Source: JAPKYZ01 sp033763835 (GTDB lineage Bacteria > Acidobacteriota > Terriglobia > Bryobacterales > Bryobacteraceae). From it: a stretch of DNA of 64,000 nucleotides. Made by a program: the position numbers and the translations under genes. Each line of letters opens with the position of its first letter. Within the stretch, counting starts at the first letter, position 1. Below are positions 1-8,820 of this stretch, piece after piece. The notes beneath the pieces were generated by a model. That model had not been told where the DNA came from, did no database searches, and worked only from the letters and a program-made list of their open reading frames with translations. The stretch is from contig JANRJS010000024.1 of assembly GCA_033763835.1 (NCBI GenBank), positions 62,001 to 126,000 on the forward strand, written 5' to 3'.

Positions 1-680
1 TCTTCGGTCGCTACCGGCACCACGCGTTCGAGGAAGTAGGTAATGCGTTCCCAGTACTGCGCGTTCGACACCGGCCCCGCTTCCGTCAATGGCGGGTCCT
101 GCTTGCCGATCGCGTAGTTGAAGGTCGATAGCTCCGCGCCGCCGCGTCCGTAAGTCTTCGGCGTGCGCACCACGCCCAGGATCGACATGTTGTATTTCGC
201 CGAAGGAATCCCCGCTTTCGCGATATTGCGAATGATGTTCTGGATGTCCTCGATCGCCTTGTCGCGGCTCACGGTGAGCCCAGGCATGTCGGGCGCCATA
301 ATCGCCGCGTACTCGGCGCGCGTGATGTAAGCCGAGCTTAGGGGCAGGGGCACCATCTCAAGCGTCATACCGGCCTTCTCGACCCGGTCGCGCATTTGCG
401 AAAGATTGTCGACCGACCACTTCTCGTCGAGTCGGCGCGACGGCAAATCGGAGCACAGATGCGTCACGCCTAGCGCGGAGCAGATCTTCAAACCCTCGGG
501 TGTCGAGGCGAATCCGTGCTGCGTGGCGAGTTTCATCTTGCCCGCGCGCAGATCGCGGCGCGGCGTGGGTACCGGGTCTTGCGGCATTGCGCTAGCCGCC
601 TCCGGCGGCATGGCCGCAAGATGCGATTCGGCCGCCCAAGCGCCGGCGGAGGCGATTTGGAAAAATTGTCGTCGGTCCAT
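1..680 (-). CDS. Mannonate dehydratase-like TIM-barrel protein, 3' end cut by window edge
   Basis: Reading leftward from ATG at 680 gives 226 open codons up to the window edge, so the C-terminus is missing. The N-terminus MDRRQFFQIASAGAW is an RR-type (Tat-like) leader. The segment with KLATQHG near residue 49, then LPSRRLDEKWSV, a VPLPLSSAYITR stretch and GVVRTPKTYGRGGA, matches the UxuA/xylose-isomerase-like TIM barrel family that dehydrates D-mannonate to 2-keto-3-deoxygluconate. An exported location is inferred from the leader. The gene is divergent from the CxxCH protein at 712. Family call is good; substrate is inferred. Another enolase-type dehydratase lies at 41077-42444. Confidence 0.75.
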   Translation of the reverse strand, partial: MDRRQFFQIASAGAWAAESHLAAMPPEAASAMPQDPVPTPRRDLRAGKMKLATQHGFASTPEGLKICSALGVTHLCSDLPSRRLDEKWSVDNLSQMRDRVEKAGMTLEMVPLPLSSAYITRAEYAAIMAPDMPGLTVSRDKAIEDIQNIIRNIAKAGIPSAKYNMSILGVVRTPKTYGRGGAELSTFNYAIGKQDPPLTEAGPVSNAQYWERITYFLERVVPVATE

Positions 681-711
681 CGCCCCAAACTATATCGCGA
701 GTAAACTGCGG

Positions 712-1383
712 TTGTTGAGTCCGATTCTGCTGATTCTCGCGCTTGACCCCACCGCCGCGAAGGCCGTCGAGTATCTTGCGGAGCACGTCCCGCGCTGGCC
801 GCGCGAGAACGGCTGTTTTTCCTGTCACCACAACGGCGACGGCGCTCGGGCGTTGCTGGCGGCTAGACGGCGCGGCTATCGAGTGCCGGAAGAGGCGCTG
901 CGAGAGACGCTCAATTGGCTGGCGCATCCGGAGCGTTGGGACCAGTCGGCGAAGCATCCGCAGGCGAGCGATAAGAAGCTCGCGCGAATTCAGTTCGCCG
1001 TTGCCGCGCGTGAGGCAGGCTTGCAGCGGGACATGATCGGGGAGAGGCCGGACGACACGCCGGGCGGTCCGATTACGTGGGGTAAAGAACTCGCGACCGC
1101 CCTGATCGAGAAGCGGCGGCCGCCCGCACCGGCGCGCCAGAATCCCGACGGCGGCTGGGGATCGCGCAACGGCACACCTTCGGAGGCTTTCGATACGGCG
1201 GTGGCCTTGTTGGCCATCGACGACAACGCCGCGACCGCTCGCGGTCGGGCGTATCTTGCCCGCACGCAAACCGAGGATGGAAGTTGGTCCGAAACCACGC
1301 GCCCGCCCGGCGCTTCGAGCTACGCGCATCGAGTCTCGACTACTGCGTGGGCGCTGCTGGCGCTACTTCACACGGAAAACTAG
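712..1383 (+). CDS. Secreted terpenoid-cyclase-fold (squalene cyclase repeat) protein with CxxCH motif
   Basis: About 223 residues. The start is uncertain: TTG at 712 or 715 begins a compact signal peptide (LLSPILLILA...AKA); no ATG is available there. Residues about 38-46 contain GCFSCHH, a c-type haem attachment motif. The C-terminal half has two QW-like repeats, QNPDGGWG and QTEDGSW, each followed by a hydrophobic ALLA helix, as in prenyltransferase/squalene-oxidase (alpha-alpha toroid) proteins. The protein is far too short for a true cyclase (600 residues or more), so it is more likely a small secreted haem or binding protein than an enzyme. Its last 21 bases overlap the convergent gene at 1363. 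Confidence 0.6.
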   Translation: MLSPILLILALDPTAAKAVEYLAEHVPRWPRENGCFSCHHNGDGARALLAARRRGYRVPEEALRETLNWLAHPERWDQSAKHPQASDKKLARIQFAVAAREAGLQRDMIGERPDDTPGGPITWGKELATALIEKRRPPAPARQNPDGGWGSRNGTPSEAFDTAVALLAIDDNAATARGRAYLARTQTEDGSWSETTRPPGASSYAHRVSTTAWALLALLHTEN

Positions 1384-2109
1384 CGGCACTTCCTTCGCGT
1401 CGATCTTCTTCGTCACGCGGTCGAACACATCGACGTCGAAAGGCCGTCCTACTTTGTTACCCGCAAGGTCTTCGAGCCGCGTGTCGATCATGACTCGATA
1501 CTCGCCCTTGCGCCAAGGTTGCGGGGGGACGAATCGCCACTCGGTTTCGTTCGCCGCGACACTTGTTTCACCAGTCACGCCTTCAACGCGCAAGAGCCGT
1601 TCGAGAAGCGCGTGGTCGGCGGGTTCGGGCAGGGTAACTACGAGCGTCTCCCGAGTCCCGGCGCGGGGCGAAGAGACTTTCCAGTTCGCGGGGTCGAACG
1701 GTGCACGGTCCTCGTCTACCACGCGGAACTTCTTCTCGTGCGATCGCGCTAGAGGCTTGCCGCTGGCGTCGGCCCACTCGCGAGCGACAACCAGCGTGTA
1801 TGAGCGGCCCGTCTCCAGCGCTTCGCCGATCTCTTCCTTCGGCGTGACACCTCGCTTGATCCGCCCGGGATCGAAAAGGATCGTCAGGCGCGTCTGTCGC
1901 GGATCCCATAGCTCCTGATCGAGTTCGAGAAACGGAAGCTCTACCGGCTTGCCGCTCTCGTCGAGCAGCGCGATCCGCCTCCACGCTTCGCCCCGGCTCA
2001 TGGGCTCGCTGAAGTGGACGTAGAACCTCAGCAGGTTCTTCGGGAGAACCGGAGCGGACGGATAGACGGCGACCACCTCGGCCGCCAAGAGGGCCGCGAG
2101 GACCAGCAC
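1363..2109 (-). CDS. Secreted protein with bacterial Ig-like (SbsA/Big_5-like) features
   Basis: 248 residues with GTG start at 2109 and a hydrophobic N-terminal leader (LVLAALLAAEVVA). Phrases such as LRFYVHFSEPMSRG, YTLVVAREWADASGKPL and YRVMIDTRLEDLAGNKVG are typical of Ig-like domains of the SbsA type, where a feature 'emerges' beyond a functional sign such as FSEPM...LLD. It starts four bases after the stop of the upstream gene at 2114-3187, so the two are probably one operon. The molecular function is unknown; an extracytoplasmic location is inferred from the leader. It overlaps the convergent CxxCH gene by 21 bases. Confidence 0.6.
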   Translation of the reverse strand: MLVLAALLAAEVVAVYPSAPVLPKNLLRFYVHFSEPMSRGEAWRRIALLDESGKPVELPFLELDQELWDPRQTRLTILFDPGRIKRGVTPKEEIGEALETGRSYTLVVAREWADASGKPLARSHEKKFRVVDEDRAPFDPANWKVSSPRAGTRETLVVTLPEPADHALLERLLRVEGVTGETSVAANETEWRFVPPQPWRKGEYRVMIDTRLEDLAGNKVGRPFDVDVFDRVTKKIDAKEVPLVFRVK

Positions 2110-2113
2110 GTGT

Positions 2114-3187
2114 TTACGGCAGCGCGATAGTGCGCAGATCGAGCGAGCCGGCGGCGTCCGACAGAATCACGGCGCTCTTGTCGTCGAGTTTGTCGAGTTG
2201 CTGCACGCCCTTTAAATCCGCGACGGTCTCGTAAGGTACGCCTTGCTTCTCGGTCTGCGCGACGATCCCTTCGTAGCCGTCGAGCTTCTCCGCCGGCAGC
2301 TTCATCACGCCGCGGCTGGAATTCGCCATCAGGATGAAATCCTTGCCGTCTTTCTTGTAGACGATCATGTCGAGCGGGCGATTGCGATTGCCCAGTTCCG
2401 CGATCGTGCGGCCTTTTACTTTATTGCCCGGCGTGAGTTCGCTCACTGGAATCGTCACCAGCGGCGTGCAGGTGTAGGCGGCGAGGATGTGCGGCTTGCT
2501 CGCGATGGTGTAGGGCACAAACGTGCGCACCGGAGCGTTGGTTTCAAACCGCCCATGCGCGCCGTGGAAGATCTCGATCCCGGCGGCTTTCGTGGCGGAT
2601 TCGAAAGGGTAGGGAATCGCGCGCAGACTCGACGAGAATTCCTCGTTCGAGAGCCCGGCGACGAACACCTTGCCGTCGACGAACGCTAAATCGGTGATCG
2701 ATTCATTGCGCAGCGTCTGCCCGCGCCGGTCCTTCATTTCGGGCGACGGAGCGTCGGGCAGCGCGATGGAGGCATGCTTTACGTTGTCGAGCGACTGCTC
2801 GGTCAGCTTGCCTGCGCCGTCCACGCGAACGATGTGCGCCGTCGCGTCCGGCCCCTTGCCTTTCGAGACGGAGAGGTAGACGTTCTTCGAGACCGGGTTC
2901 ACCACCGCGTCGGCGATCAGAATCTGGTCCGGCGACGTTCCCAGTAGCGCTGCGACTTTCTCGTTGATCGCCTTGACTTCGATGGTCGTGGCTTTGCCCG
3001 CTTTGCGGTCGCCGGTATCGATGGCGACGACGGACGCGGCGGCGGAATCGCCCGCGAAGAGAATGCCTTCCGGTCCGAACGCGAGCGGTCCGGCGGACTT
3101 AAGCGCTACCTTGCCCACACGGAGCGATGCGGCGGGTTCGGCGCATGCGAGGGCGCCGGTAACGGCGAGAGCGAGGACGAGTTTCAT
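2114..3187 (-). CDS. Secreted hypothetical protein, possibly beta-propeller-like
   Basis: 357 residues with a clear signal peptide (MKLVLALAVTGALACAEP). The mature part alternates short beta-prone segments such as GPLAFGPEGILFAGD, NVYLSVSKGKG, ITDLAFVDGKVFVAGLS and RPLDMIVYKKDGKDFILMANSS. This pattern resembles SMP-30/YVTN-like propellers, although no diagnostic motif is visible. It is the promoter-proximal gene of a two-gene unit with the Ig-like protein at 1363-2109. The start codon lies 33 bases from the divergent methyltransferase start, so both genes share a very short promoter region. Function unknown. Confidence 0.6.
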   Translation of the reverse strand: MKLVLALAVTGALACAEPAASLRVGKVALKSAGPLAFGPEGILFAGDSAAASVVAIDTGDRKAGKATTIEVKAINEKVAALLGTSPDQILIADAVVNPVSKNVYLSVSKGKGPDATAHIVRVDGAGKLTEQSLDNVKHASIALPDAPSPEMKDRRGQTLRNESITDLAFVDGKVFVAGLSNEEFSSSLRAIPYPFESATKAAGIEIFHGAHGRFETNAPVRTFVPYTIASKPHILAAYTCTPLVTIPVSELTPGNKVKGRTIAELGNRNRPLDMIVYKKDGKDFILMANSSRGVMKLPAEKLDGYEGIVAQTEKQGVPYETVADLKGVQQLDKLDDKSAVILSDAAGSLDLRTIALP

Positions 3188-3220
3188 GAAACCTCCCGCC
3201 CGAGATAATATCTCTTTTCA

Positions 3221-4039
3221 ATGACACCCGTGCCAACCACCGAATTCGACGCTCTCAAGTCCAAGTTGAAGGCGACGTGGAGCGCCGGAGACTACGACAC
3301 CTTCTCCCGCTATATGGAATCGGGCGCGGAGAGTTTCTTTCAAAGCCTCGGCGCGAAGCCAGGGCAGCGGTTCCTCGATGTCGGTTGCGGGGCGGGGCAA
3401 CTCGCCCTGCCCGCCGCGCGCGCGGGGTTGCGCGTCACCGGTTGCGACATCGCCGCCAACTGGATCGAAAAGGCTCGCGAGCGCGCGACCGCCGAAGGCC
3501 TGGACATCCGCTTCGAAGTGGGCGACGCCGAAGAGCTGCCTTATCCCGACGCGAGCTTCGATATCGTCGCCAGCTTGATCGGCGCGATGTTCGCCCCGCG
3601 GCCGGAGCGCGTCGCGGCCGAGATGACTCGCGTCGCCCGGCCCGGCGGCACGATCGCGATGGCCAACTGGACGCCGCAAGGATTCATCGGCCAGATGTTC
3701 AAAACCATCGCTAAGCACATCGCGCCTTCGGGCATGCCATCGCCGGTATTGTGGGGCGACGAGGCGACGGTGAGGGAACGCCTGCGCGACGGCATCGGAT
3801 GCCTGCGGCTCTCCCGGCGCATGTACCCGTTCGACTATCCGTTCGGCCCGGCGCAGGTGGTCGAGTTTTTCCGCGTCAACTACGGCCCCGCCGCGCGAGC
3901 GTTCGCATCGCTCGACGACGCGGGCCGCGAAATTCTACGCACCGAACTGACCGAGCTCTGGTCCACGAACAACGTCGCCACCGGAGACCGCACTCGCGTG
4001 GACGCCGAATACCTGGAGGTGATCGCCACGCGCGTCTAG
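3221..4039 (+). CDS. Class I SAM-dependent methyltransferase
   Basis: 272 residues. SAM-binding motif I is LDVGCGAGQLAL (residues about 51-62). It is followed by the acidic GCDIA loop that binds the ribose, a GDAEELPYPDASFDIV motif and the post-motif VARPGGTIAMANWTP. This is the Methyltransf_11/25 fold, cytosolic, and the substrate is not readable from sequence. Homologues with this layout are often annotated as UbiE-like, but no quinone pathway genes lie nearby. It stands alone between the divergent secreted protein and aceE. Confidence 0.8.
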   Translation: MTPVPTTEFDALKSKLKATWSAGDYDTFSRYMESGAESFFQSLGAKPGQRFLDVGCGAGQLALPAARAGLRVTGCDIAANWIEKARERATAEGLDIRFEVGDAEELPYPDASFDIVASLIGAMFAPRPERVAAEMTRVARPGGTIAMANWTPQGFIGQMFKTIAKHIAPSGMPSPVLWGDEATVRERLRDGIGCLRLSRRMYPFDYPFGPAQVVEFFRVNYGPAARAFASLDDAGREILRTELTELWSTNNVATGDRTRVDAEYLEVIATRV

Positions 4040-4105
4040 CGTTCGTGGGAAGGGTCGCGAGAGGAATGCTACATTAATAAAGATTCCCGGGAAAACCCTT
4101 CCACG

Positions 4106-6781
4106 ATGATCACCACAAAACCGGAAGTACGTTCCGACTCAAACCCCCAAGAGACCAGCGAATGGCTGGAGGCGCTTAAAGAAGTGGTCGACGATGCCGG
4201 CTCCCAACGAGCCGGCTTTTTGTTGACCGCCCTGCTGGAACAGGCGGCCGCCATGGGCGTGCCCGCCGCCCCTAAGCAGACCACCCCCTACGTCAACACG
4301 ATCCCCGTCGAGGAGGAATTCCCTTACCCCGGCGATCGCGACATGGAGCGGCGCATCCGCAACTTCATTCGCTGGAACGCGATGGCGATGGTGGTCCGCG
4401 CCAATAAGTACGACGCGAACATCGGCGGCCACATCTCCACCTATGCGTCGCTCGCCACGCTGGTCGAAGTCGGCTTCAACCACTTCTTCCACGGACGCTA
4501 CGGCGATCAGCCGGGCGACTTCGTCTATTTTCAGGGTCACGCCTCGCCGGGTATCTACGCGCGCGCGTTTCTCGAAGGCCGCCTTTCGGAAGAGCACCTC
4601 AAGAACTTCCGGCACGAGTTGCGCGACACGCCCGGTCTGTCGAGCTACCCCCACCCGTGGCTGATGCCCGATTTCTGGCAGTTCCCCACGGTGTCGATGG
4701 GTCTCGGTCCGATCAACGCCATCTACCACGCGCGCTTCATGCGCTACCTCGAGAATCGCGGCATCATCCCGGTCACCCCACGCAAGATTTGGGCGTACCT
4801 GGGCGACGGCGAGACCGACGAGCCGGAGTCGCTGGGTGCGCTGACGCTCGCTTCGCGCGAGAAGCTCGACAACCTGATCTTTGTCGTCAATTGCAATTTA
4901 CAGCGCCTTGACGGGCCCGTTCGCGGCAACGGTTCGATCGTGCGGGAACTCGAATCGGCGTTCCGGGGCGCTGGTTGGAACGTGATCAAGGTGCTGTGGG
5001 GTTCCGAGTGGGACGCTTTGTTCCGCAAGGATACTTCGGGTCTGCTGGTCCGCCGTATGGCCGAGTGCGTCGACGGCGAATACCAGAATTTCAAGGCGCG
5101 CGGCGCGGCCTATGCCCGCAAAGAGTTTTTCGGCAAGTACCCCGAGTTGGCCGAACTGGTCGCCGATATGTCGGACGACGAAATCGCGGGGTTGCGGCGC
5201 GGCGGCCACGACGCTCATAAGGTGTATCAAGCCTACAAGCGCGCCACCGAAACGGTGGGCCAGCCCACCGTCGTCCTCGCCAAGACGCTGAAAGGTTATG
5301 GACTCGGCGAAGCCGGCGAAGGCAAGAACGTTACCCATCAGCAGAAGAAGCTGAACGAGGAAGAGCTTGAGTATGTAGTGCGGCGCTTTCAGATTTCCGT
5401 TCCCGAGAACATTGTCAAGGAGATTGGGTTTTACCGTCCGCCGGAAGACTCTCCCGAAATGAAGTACTTGCGGAGCCGCACCGAGTCGATGGGCGGTTCC
5501 GTACCCTCCCGGAATCCGAAGCCGATTACGATCACCGCGCCGCCGCTCGACGCGTTTAAGGAAACGACGGACGGTTCGGGCACGCGGCAGGCCTCGACGA
5601 CGGCCGCTTTTGTGGGCATTTTGAAGTCGTTGCTCAAGGATCCGCAAATCGGCAAGCTCATCGTGCCGATCGTGCCGGACGAGGCGCGCACCTTCGGTAT
5701 GGAGTCGCTCTTCCGGCAATGCGGAATTTACGCGAGCCAAGGCCAGCTCTATAAGCCGGTCGATAGCGACATGTTGCTGTATTACAAAGAAGCCAAGGAC
5801 GGGCAGATTCTTCAGGAAGGCATCACGGAAGCCGGTTCCATGGCCTCGTTTACCGCGGCCGGGACGGCCTACGCCAACTATGGCGTGCCGATGATTCCGT
5901 TCTATATCTACTACTCGATGTTCGGTTTCCAGCGAGTGGGCGACCTGGTTTGGGCGTTCGGCGATTCACGCGGCAAGGGCTTCCTGATGGGTGGCACGGC
6001 CGGCCGGACCACGATTCTCGGCGAAGGCTTGCAGCACCAGGACGGCCATAGCCACATCCTGTTCTCCACCGTCCCCACGTGCATCACCTACGACCCGGCC
6101 TACGCTTTCGAACTCGCGATCATCATTCGCGACGGCATCAAGCGGATGTACGAAAACGCGGAAGACTGCTTCTACTACATCACCGTCTACAACGAGAATT
6201 ACAGTCAGCCCCCGATGCCCGAAATTCCGGGCCTGGAGCAGGGAATTCTCAAGGGCCTCTACCGATACCGGCCATCGCAGAGCAAGGCGAATGTGCATCT
6301 TTGGGGTTCGGGGCCGATGCTGAATGAAGCGTTGCGCGCCCAGCAAATTCTCGCCGAGAAGTACGGCGTGAACGCCGACGTGTGGAGTGTCACCAGCTAT
6401 AACGAACTCCGCAAGGACGCGCTCGAATGCGAGCGTTGGAATCGGCTGCATCCGAATCAACCGCCGCGCCGCCCGTATGTCCAACAGGCGCTCGACGGGC
6501 ATGAAGGGCCAATCGTCGCTTCGTCCGACTATATGAAGCTGATCGCCGACCAGCTTTCGCCCTGGCTGCCAGGCCGCCTGGAGTCGCTCGGAACGGACGG
6601 ATTTGGACGCTCCGAAAATCGCGAATATCTCAGGCGTCACTTTGAGATCGACGCCGAACATATTGTTGCGGCGGCGCTTTCCCGCCTCGCCCGTTGGAGC
6701 TGGTTCGACGCCAACCGGGCGGCGGCGGCTTACTCGGAACTCGGCCTTAAGCCCGAGCTTCCCAATCCCGTTACGCGATAA
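4106..6781 (+). CDS. aceE: Pyruvate dehydrogenase E1 component, homodimeric type
   Basis: 891 residues, close to the usual length of homodimeric E1 (about 885-930). E1 is the thiamin-diphosphate enzyme that decarboxylates pyruvate and acetylates the lipoyl arm of E2. The ThDP motif GDGETDEPES starts near residue 232 and ends with LIFVVNCNLQRLDGPVRGN. Other hallmarks are NIGGHISTYAS, HASPGIYARAFLEGR, and the C-terminal transketolase segment with LQHQDGHSHILFSTVP. No E2 (aceF) or E3 (lpd) gene is adjacent, so the complex is assembled from genes elsewhere. The start is the first ATG after an AT-rich leader (tacattaataaa). Confidence 0.96.
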   Translation: MITTKPEVRSDSNPQETSEWLEALKEVVDDAGSQRAGFLLTALLEQAAAMGVPAAPKQTTPYVNTIPVEEEFPYPGDRDMERRIRNFIRWNAMAMVVRANKYDANIGGHISTYASLATLVEVGFNHFFHGRYGDQPGDFVYFQGHASPGIYARAFLEGRLSEEHLKNFRHELRDTPGLSSYPHPWLMPDFWQFPTVSMGLGPINAIYHARFMRYLENRGIIPVTPRKIWAYLGDGETDEPESLGALTLASREKLDNLIFVVNCNLQRLDGPVRGNGSIVRELESAFRGAGWNVIKVLWGSEWDALFRKDTSGLLVRRMAECVDGEYQNFKARGAAYARKEFFGKYPELAELVADMSDDEIAGLRRGGHDAHKVYQAYKRATETVGQPTVVLAKTLKGYGLGEAGEGKNVTHQQKKLNEEELEYVVRRFQISVPENIVKEIGFYRPPEDSPEMKYLRSRTESMGGSVPSRNPKPITITAPPLDAFKETTDGSGTRQASTTAAFVGILKSLLKDPQIGKLIVPIVPDEARTFGMESLFRQCGIYASQGQLYKPVDSDMLLYYKEAKDGQILQEGITEAGSMASFTAAGTAYANYGVPMIPFYIYYSMFGFQRVGDLVWAFGDSRGKGFLMGGTAGRTTILGEGLQHQDGHSHILFSTVPTCITYDPAYAFELAIIIRDGIKRMYENAEDCFYYITVYNENYSQPPMPEIPGLEQGILKGLYRYRPSQSKANVHLWGSGPMLNEALRAQQILAEKYGVNADVWSVTSYNELRKDALECERWNRLHPNQPPRRPYVQQALDGHEGPIVASSDYMKLIADQLSPWLPGRLESLGTDGFGRSENREYLRRHFEIDAEHIVAAALSRLARWSWFDANRAAAAYSELGLKPELPNPVTR

Positions 6782-6796
6782 GATTGCTCGGAAGCG

Positions 6797-8356
6797 ATGC
6801 TTCCCGTTATTGCCATCCTACTGGCGCAGGACCCGGTCATCCGGGTATCTTCGCGCTTAGTGGAGATTGGTGTCGTCGCCACCGATCGGAATGGGCATGT
6901 TGGCGATTTGCGGCAGGCCGACTTCCGCGTTTTCGATGGCAAGACGGAGCGTAAGATTTCCGTCTTTTCGGTTCATCGAGCGGCGTCATCGGGTCCGGCT
7001 CGCGCTCCACTTCCTCAAGGGCTTCGCACTAATCGTCCCGAGCGGTTTGGCAGGCCTGGGACGGTGACGATTTTTCTCTTCGATGGCTTGAACACCAACT
7101 TCGCCGACCAGACCTTGGCGCGACGTCAGATCGTCGAGTTTCTATCCGGGATCAATCCGGGCGACCGGGTGGCGGTTTACTTGCTTCGTCGAGACCTGAC
7201 CGTTCTTCACGACTTCACGGACGATCCGAAATCGCTGGTCGAGTCCGTGCGGAAAGCGCGGGCGACGGTGGCTGTCGAATTGGGGAATTCGGTTCGAGAG
7301 GAAGCGAACACCAACGACGATGCGGTGAACCGTTTCCTCGAATTGATGTCTCAACGGGTAGCCGACTTCGCAATCATGGAGCGGGCTCGACTGACGATGG
7401 CCGCCATCGAGTCCATCGCCCGCCATACGGCGCAGATTCCCGGCCGCAAGCATCTCGTTTGGGTGTCTGGCGGATTCCCACTCGCCTTCCATTGGATTCC
7501 CAGCGAGCGGTTGCCCAAATTGATCGACTTCGCTCGCGATTTTTCCGATGAGGTGCTGCGATTCTCCCGGATCGTTACATCGGCGAATCTAGCGATCTAC
7601 CCGGTGGACGCGCGCGGGTTAACTGTCGCGGCCCGCTTTTCAGTGTCGGACCCGACTCGCGCCAAGGCCATGCCGGTCAATACGCCTCCAGAGGCCGTTC
7701 CCCACCACGAGACAATGCAACTAATCGCCGAGGAGACGGGAGGGCGGGTGTTCTTCAATACCAACGACTTCGCGGGCGCGGTTCGCCGGGCCATCGAAGA
7801 CGCCGAAGTCGTCTATACGCTGGGCTTCTATCTGCCCGCGGACCAGAACGACGAAAGGTTCCATCCCGTTAAGGTGAAGGTGTCCCGCCCCGGGGTGACC
7901 GTTCGGCATCAGGCGGGATATCTCGCTGAAAGGGACTCGCCGCTCGATTCGAAGAGAGCCGGACGCGAGTTATCGGCGGCGCTATCGGGCGTGCTCGAAT
8001 CGGTAGGAATCCACGTGGTGGGCGGGCTCGTACCCGGCGACGGATCCAGTGACCGAACCTTGCGCGTCTTCGTCGAACCCTCTAATTTACGTATCGCCGA
8101 AGAATCGGGCCGATGGAGGGCGTCAGTAGTCTTCAGCGTGGCGCAAGTATCGGCTAGCGGCAAGACGCTTTCGACGCAGACTGAGCCGATGAATCTGAAC
8201 CTAACCGCGGCGCAGTTCGCTTCGCTCCAAAAAGACGGAGTGATGTTGAGCAAGTCCATCGCTCTTCATGGCGAGGCGGCGGAGGTGCGTTTCGCGGTAC
8301 TCGATAGAAGTACTGGACGAACCGGATCGCTTTTCCTCCCAGCGGCTGGGCGATAG
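6797..8356 (+). CDS. VWFA-related domain protein of acidobacterial type
   Basis: 519 residues. The N-terminus has a hydrophobic leader, then VIRVSSRLVEIGVVATDRNGHVGDLRQADFRVFDGKTERKI, the characteristic opening of acidobacterial VWFA-related proteins. The VWA-like core runs from TIFLFDGLNTNF through DRVAVYLLRRDLTVLHDFT and KHLVWVSGGFPLAF to YTLGFYLPADQNDERFHPVKV. The MIDAS-type DxSxS is replaced by FDGLNT, as commonly seen in this family. It is probably exported; function unknown. It lies 15 bases after aceE and 10 bases before the DUF29 gene. Confidence 0.85.
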   Translation: MLPVIAILLAQDPVIRVSSRLVEIGVVATDRNGHVGDLRQADFRVFDGKTERKISVFSVHRAASSGPARAPLPQGLRTNRPERFGRPGTVTIFLFDGLNTNFADQTLARRQIVEFLSGINPGDRVAVYLLRRDLTVLHDFTDDPKSLVESVRKARATVAVELGNSVREEANTNDDAVNRFLELMSQRVADFAIMERARLTMAAIESIARHTAQIPGRKHLVWVSGGFPLAFHWIPSERLPKLIDFARDFSDEVLRFSRIVTSANLAIYPVDARGLTVAARFSVSDPTRAKAMPVNTPPEAVPHHETMQLIAEETGGRVFFNTNDFAGAVRRAIEDAEVVYTLGFYLPADQNDERFHPVKVKVSRPGVTVRHQAGYLAERDSPLDSKRAGRELSAALSGVLESVGIHVVGGLVPGDGSSDRTLRVFVEPSNLRIAEESGRWRASVVFSVAQVSASGKTLSTQTEPMNLNLTAAQFASLQKDGVMLSKSIALHGEAAEVRFAVLDRSTGRTGSLFLPAAGR

Positions 8357-8366
8357 ACTAAAACCG

Positions 8367-8819
8367 ATGCCCACGCAGGCCGCACTCGACAACCGGTCGC
8401 TCTACGAGCGGGACCACACCGCTTGGGCCGACGAAACTGCGGCGCGCGTCCGGGCGGTGGAGTTCGAGCAAATCGACTGGGAGGCGCTGTCCGAGGAGAT
8501 CGACGAATTGGCGGGCCGAAATCGCAGGGAATTGGCGAGCCGGTTATCCCAGCTTCTAATGCACCTTTTGAAGTGGCAGTTTCAACCAGAGAAGCGGTCG
8601 CGAAGCTGGCAGTTGTCGATTGCTATGCAACGTAACGAGATTCGGCTTGTTTTGCGCCAGTCGCCGAGCCTGCGCCGCGAAGTGGAACCAGAGATGAGGG
8701 AAGAGTATCCGGCCGCCGCGCGCCTCGCCGCCATTGAGACCGGACTTCCGGAGAAAGCGTTCCCCGTCGAGCCGCCATTTATCGTCGAACAGGTCCTCGA
8801 CGACGACTTCCTTCCTTAA
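8367..8819 (+). CDS. DUF29 family protein
   Basis: 150 residues from ATG 8367. The order LYERDHTAWADETAARVR, then EQIDWEALSEEIDELAGRNRRELASRLSQLLMHLLKWQFQ, then RSRSWQLSIAMQRNEI, is the standard layout of DUF29, a family of small soluble helical proteins of unknown function common in cyanobacteria and acidobacteria. It sits between the VWFA gene and the cyclodeaminase-like gene, whose GTG start follows its stop after one base, so it is likely co-transcribed. Confidence 0.85.
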   Translation: MPTQAALDNRSLYERDHTAWADETAARVRAVEFEQIDWEALSEEIDELAGRNRRELASRLSQLLMHLLKWQFQPEKRSRSWQLSIAMQRNEIRLVLRQSPSLRREVEPEMREEYPAAARLAAIETGLPEKAFPVEPPFIVEQVLDDDFLP

Positions 8820-8820
8820 C

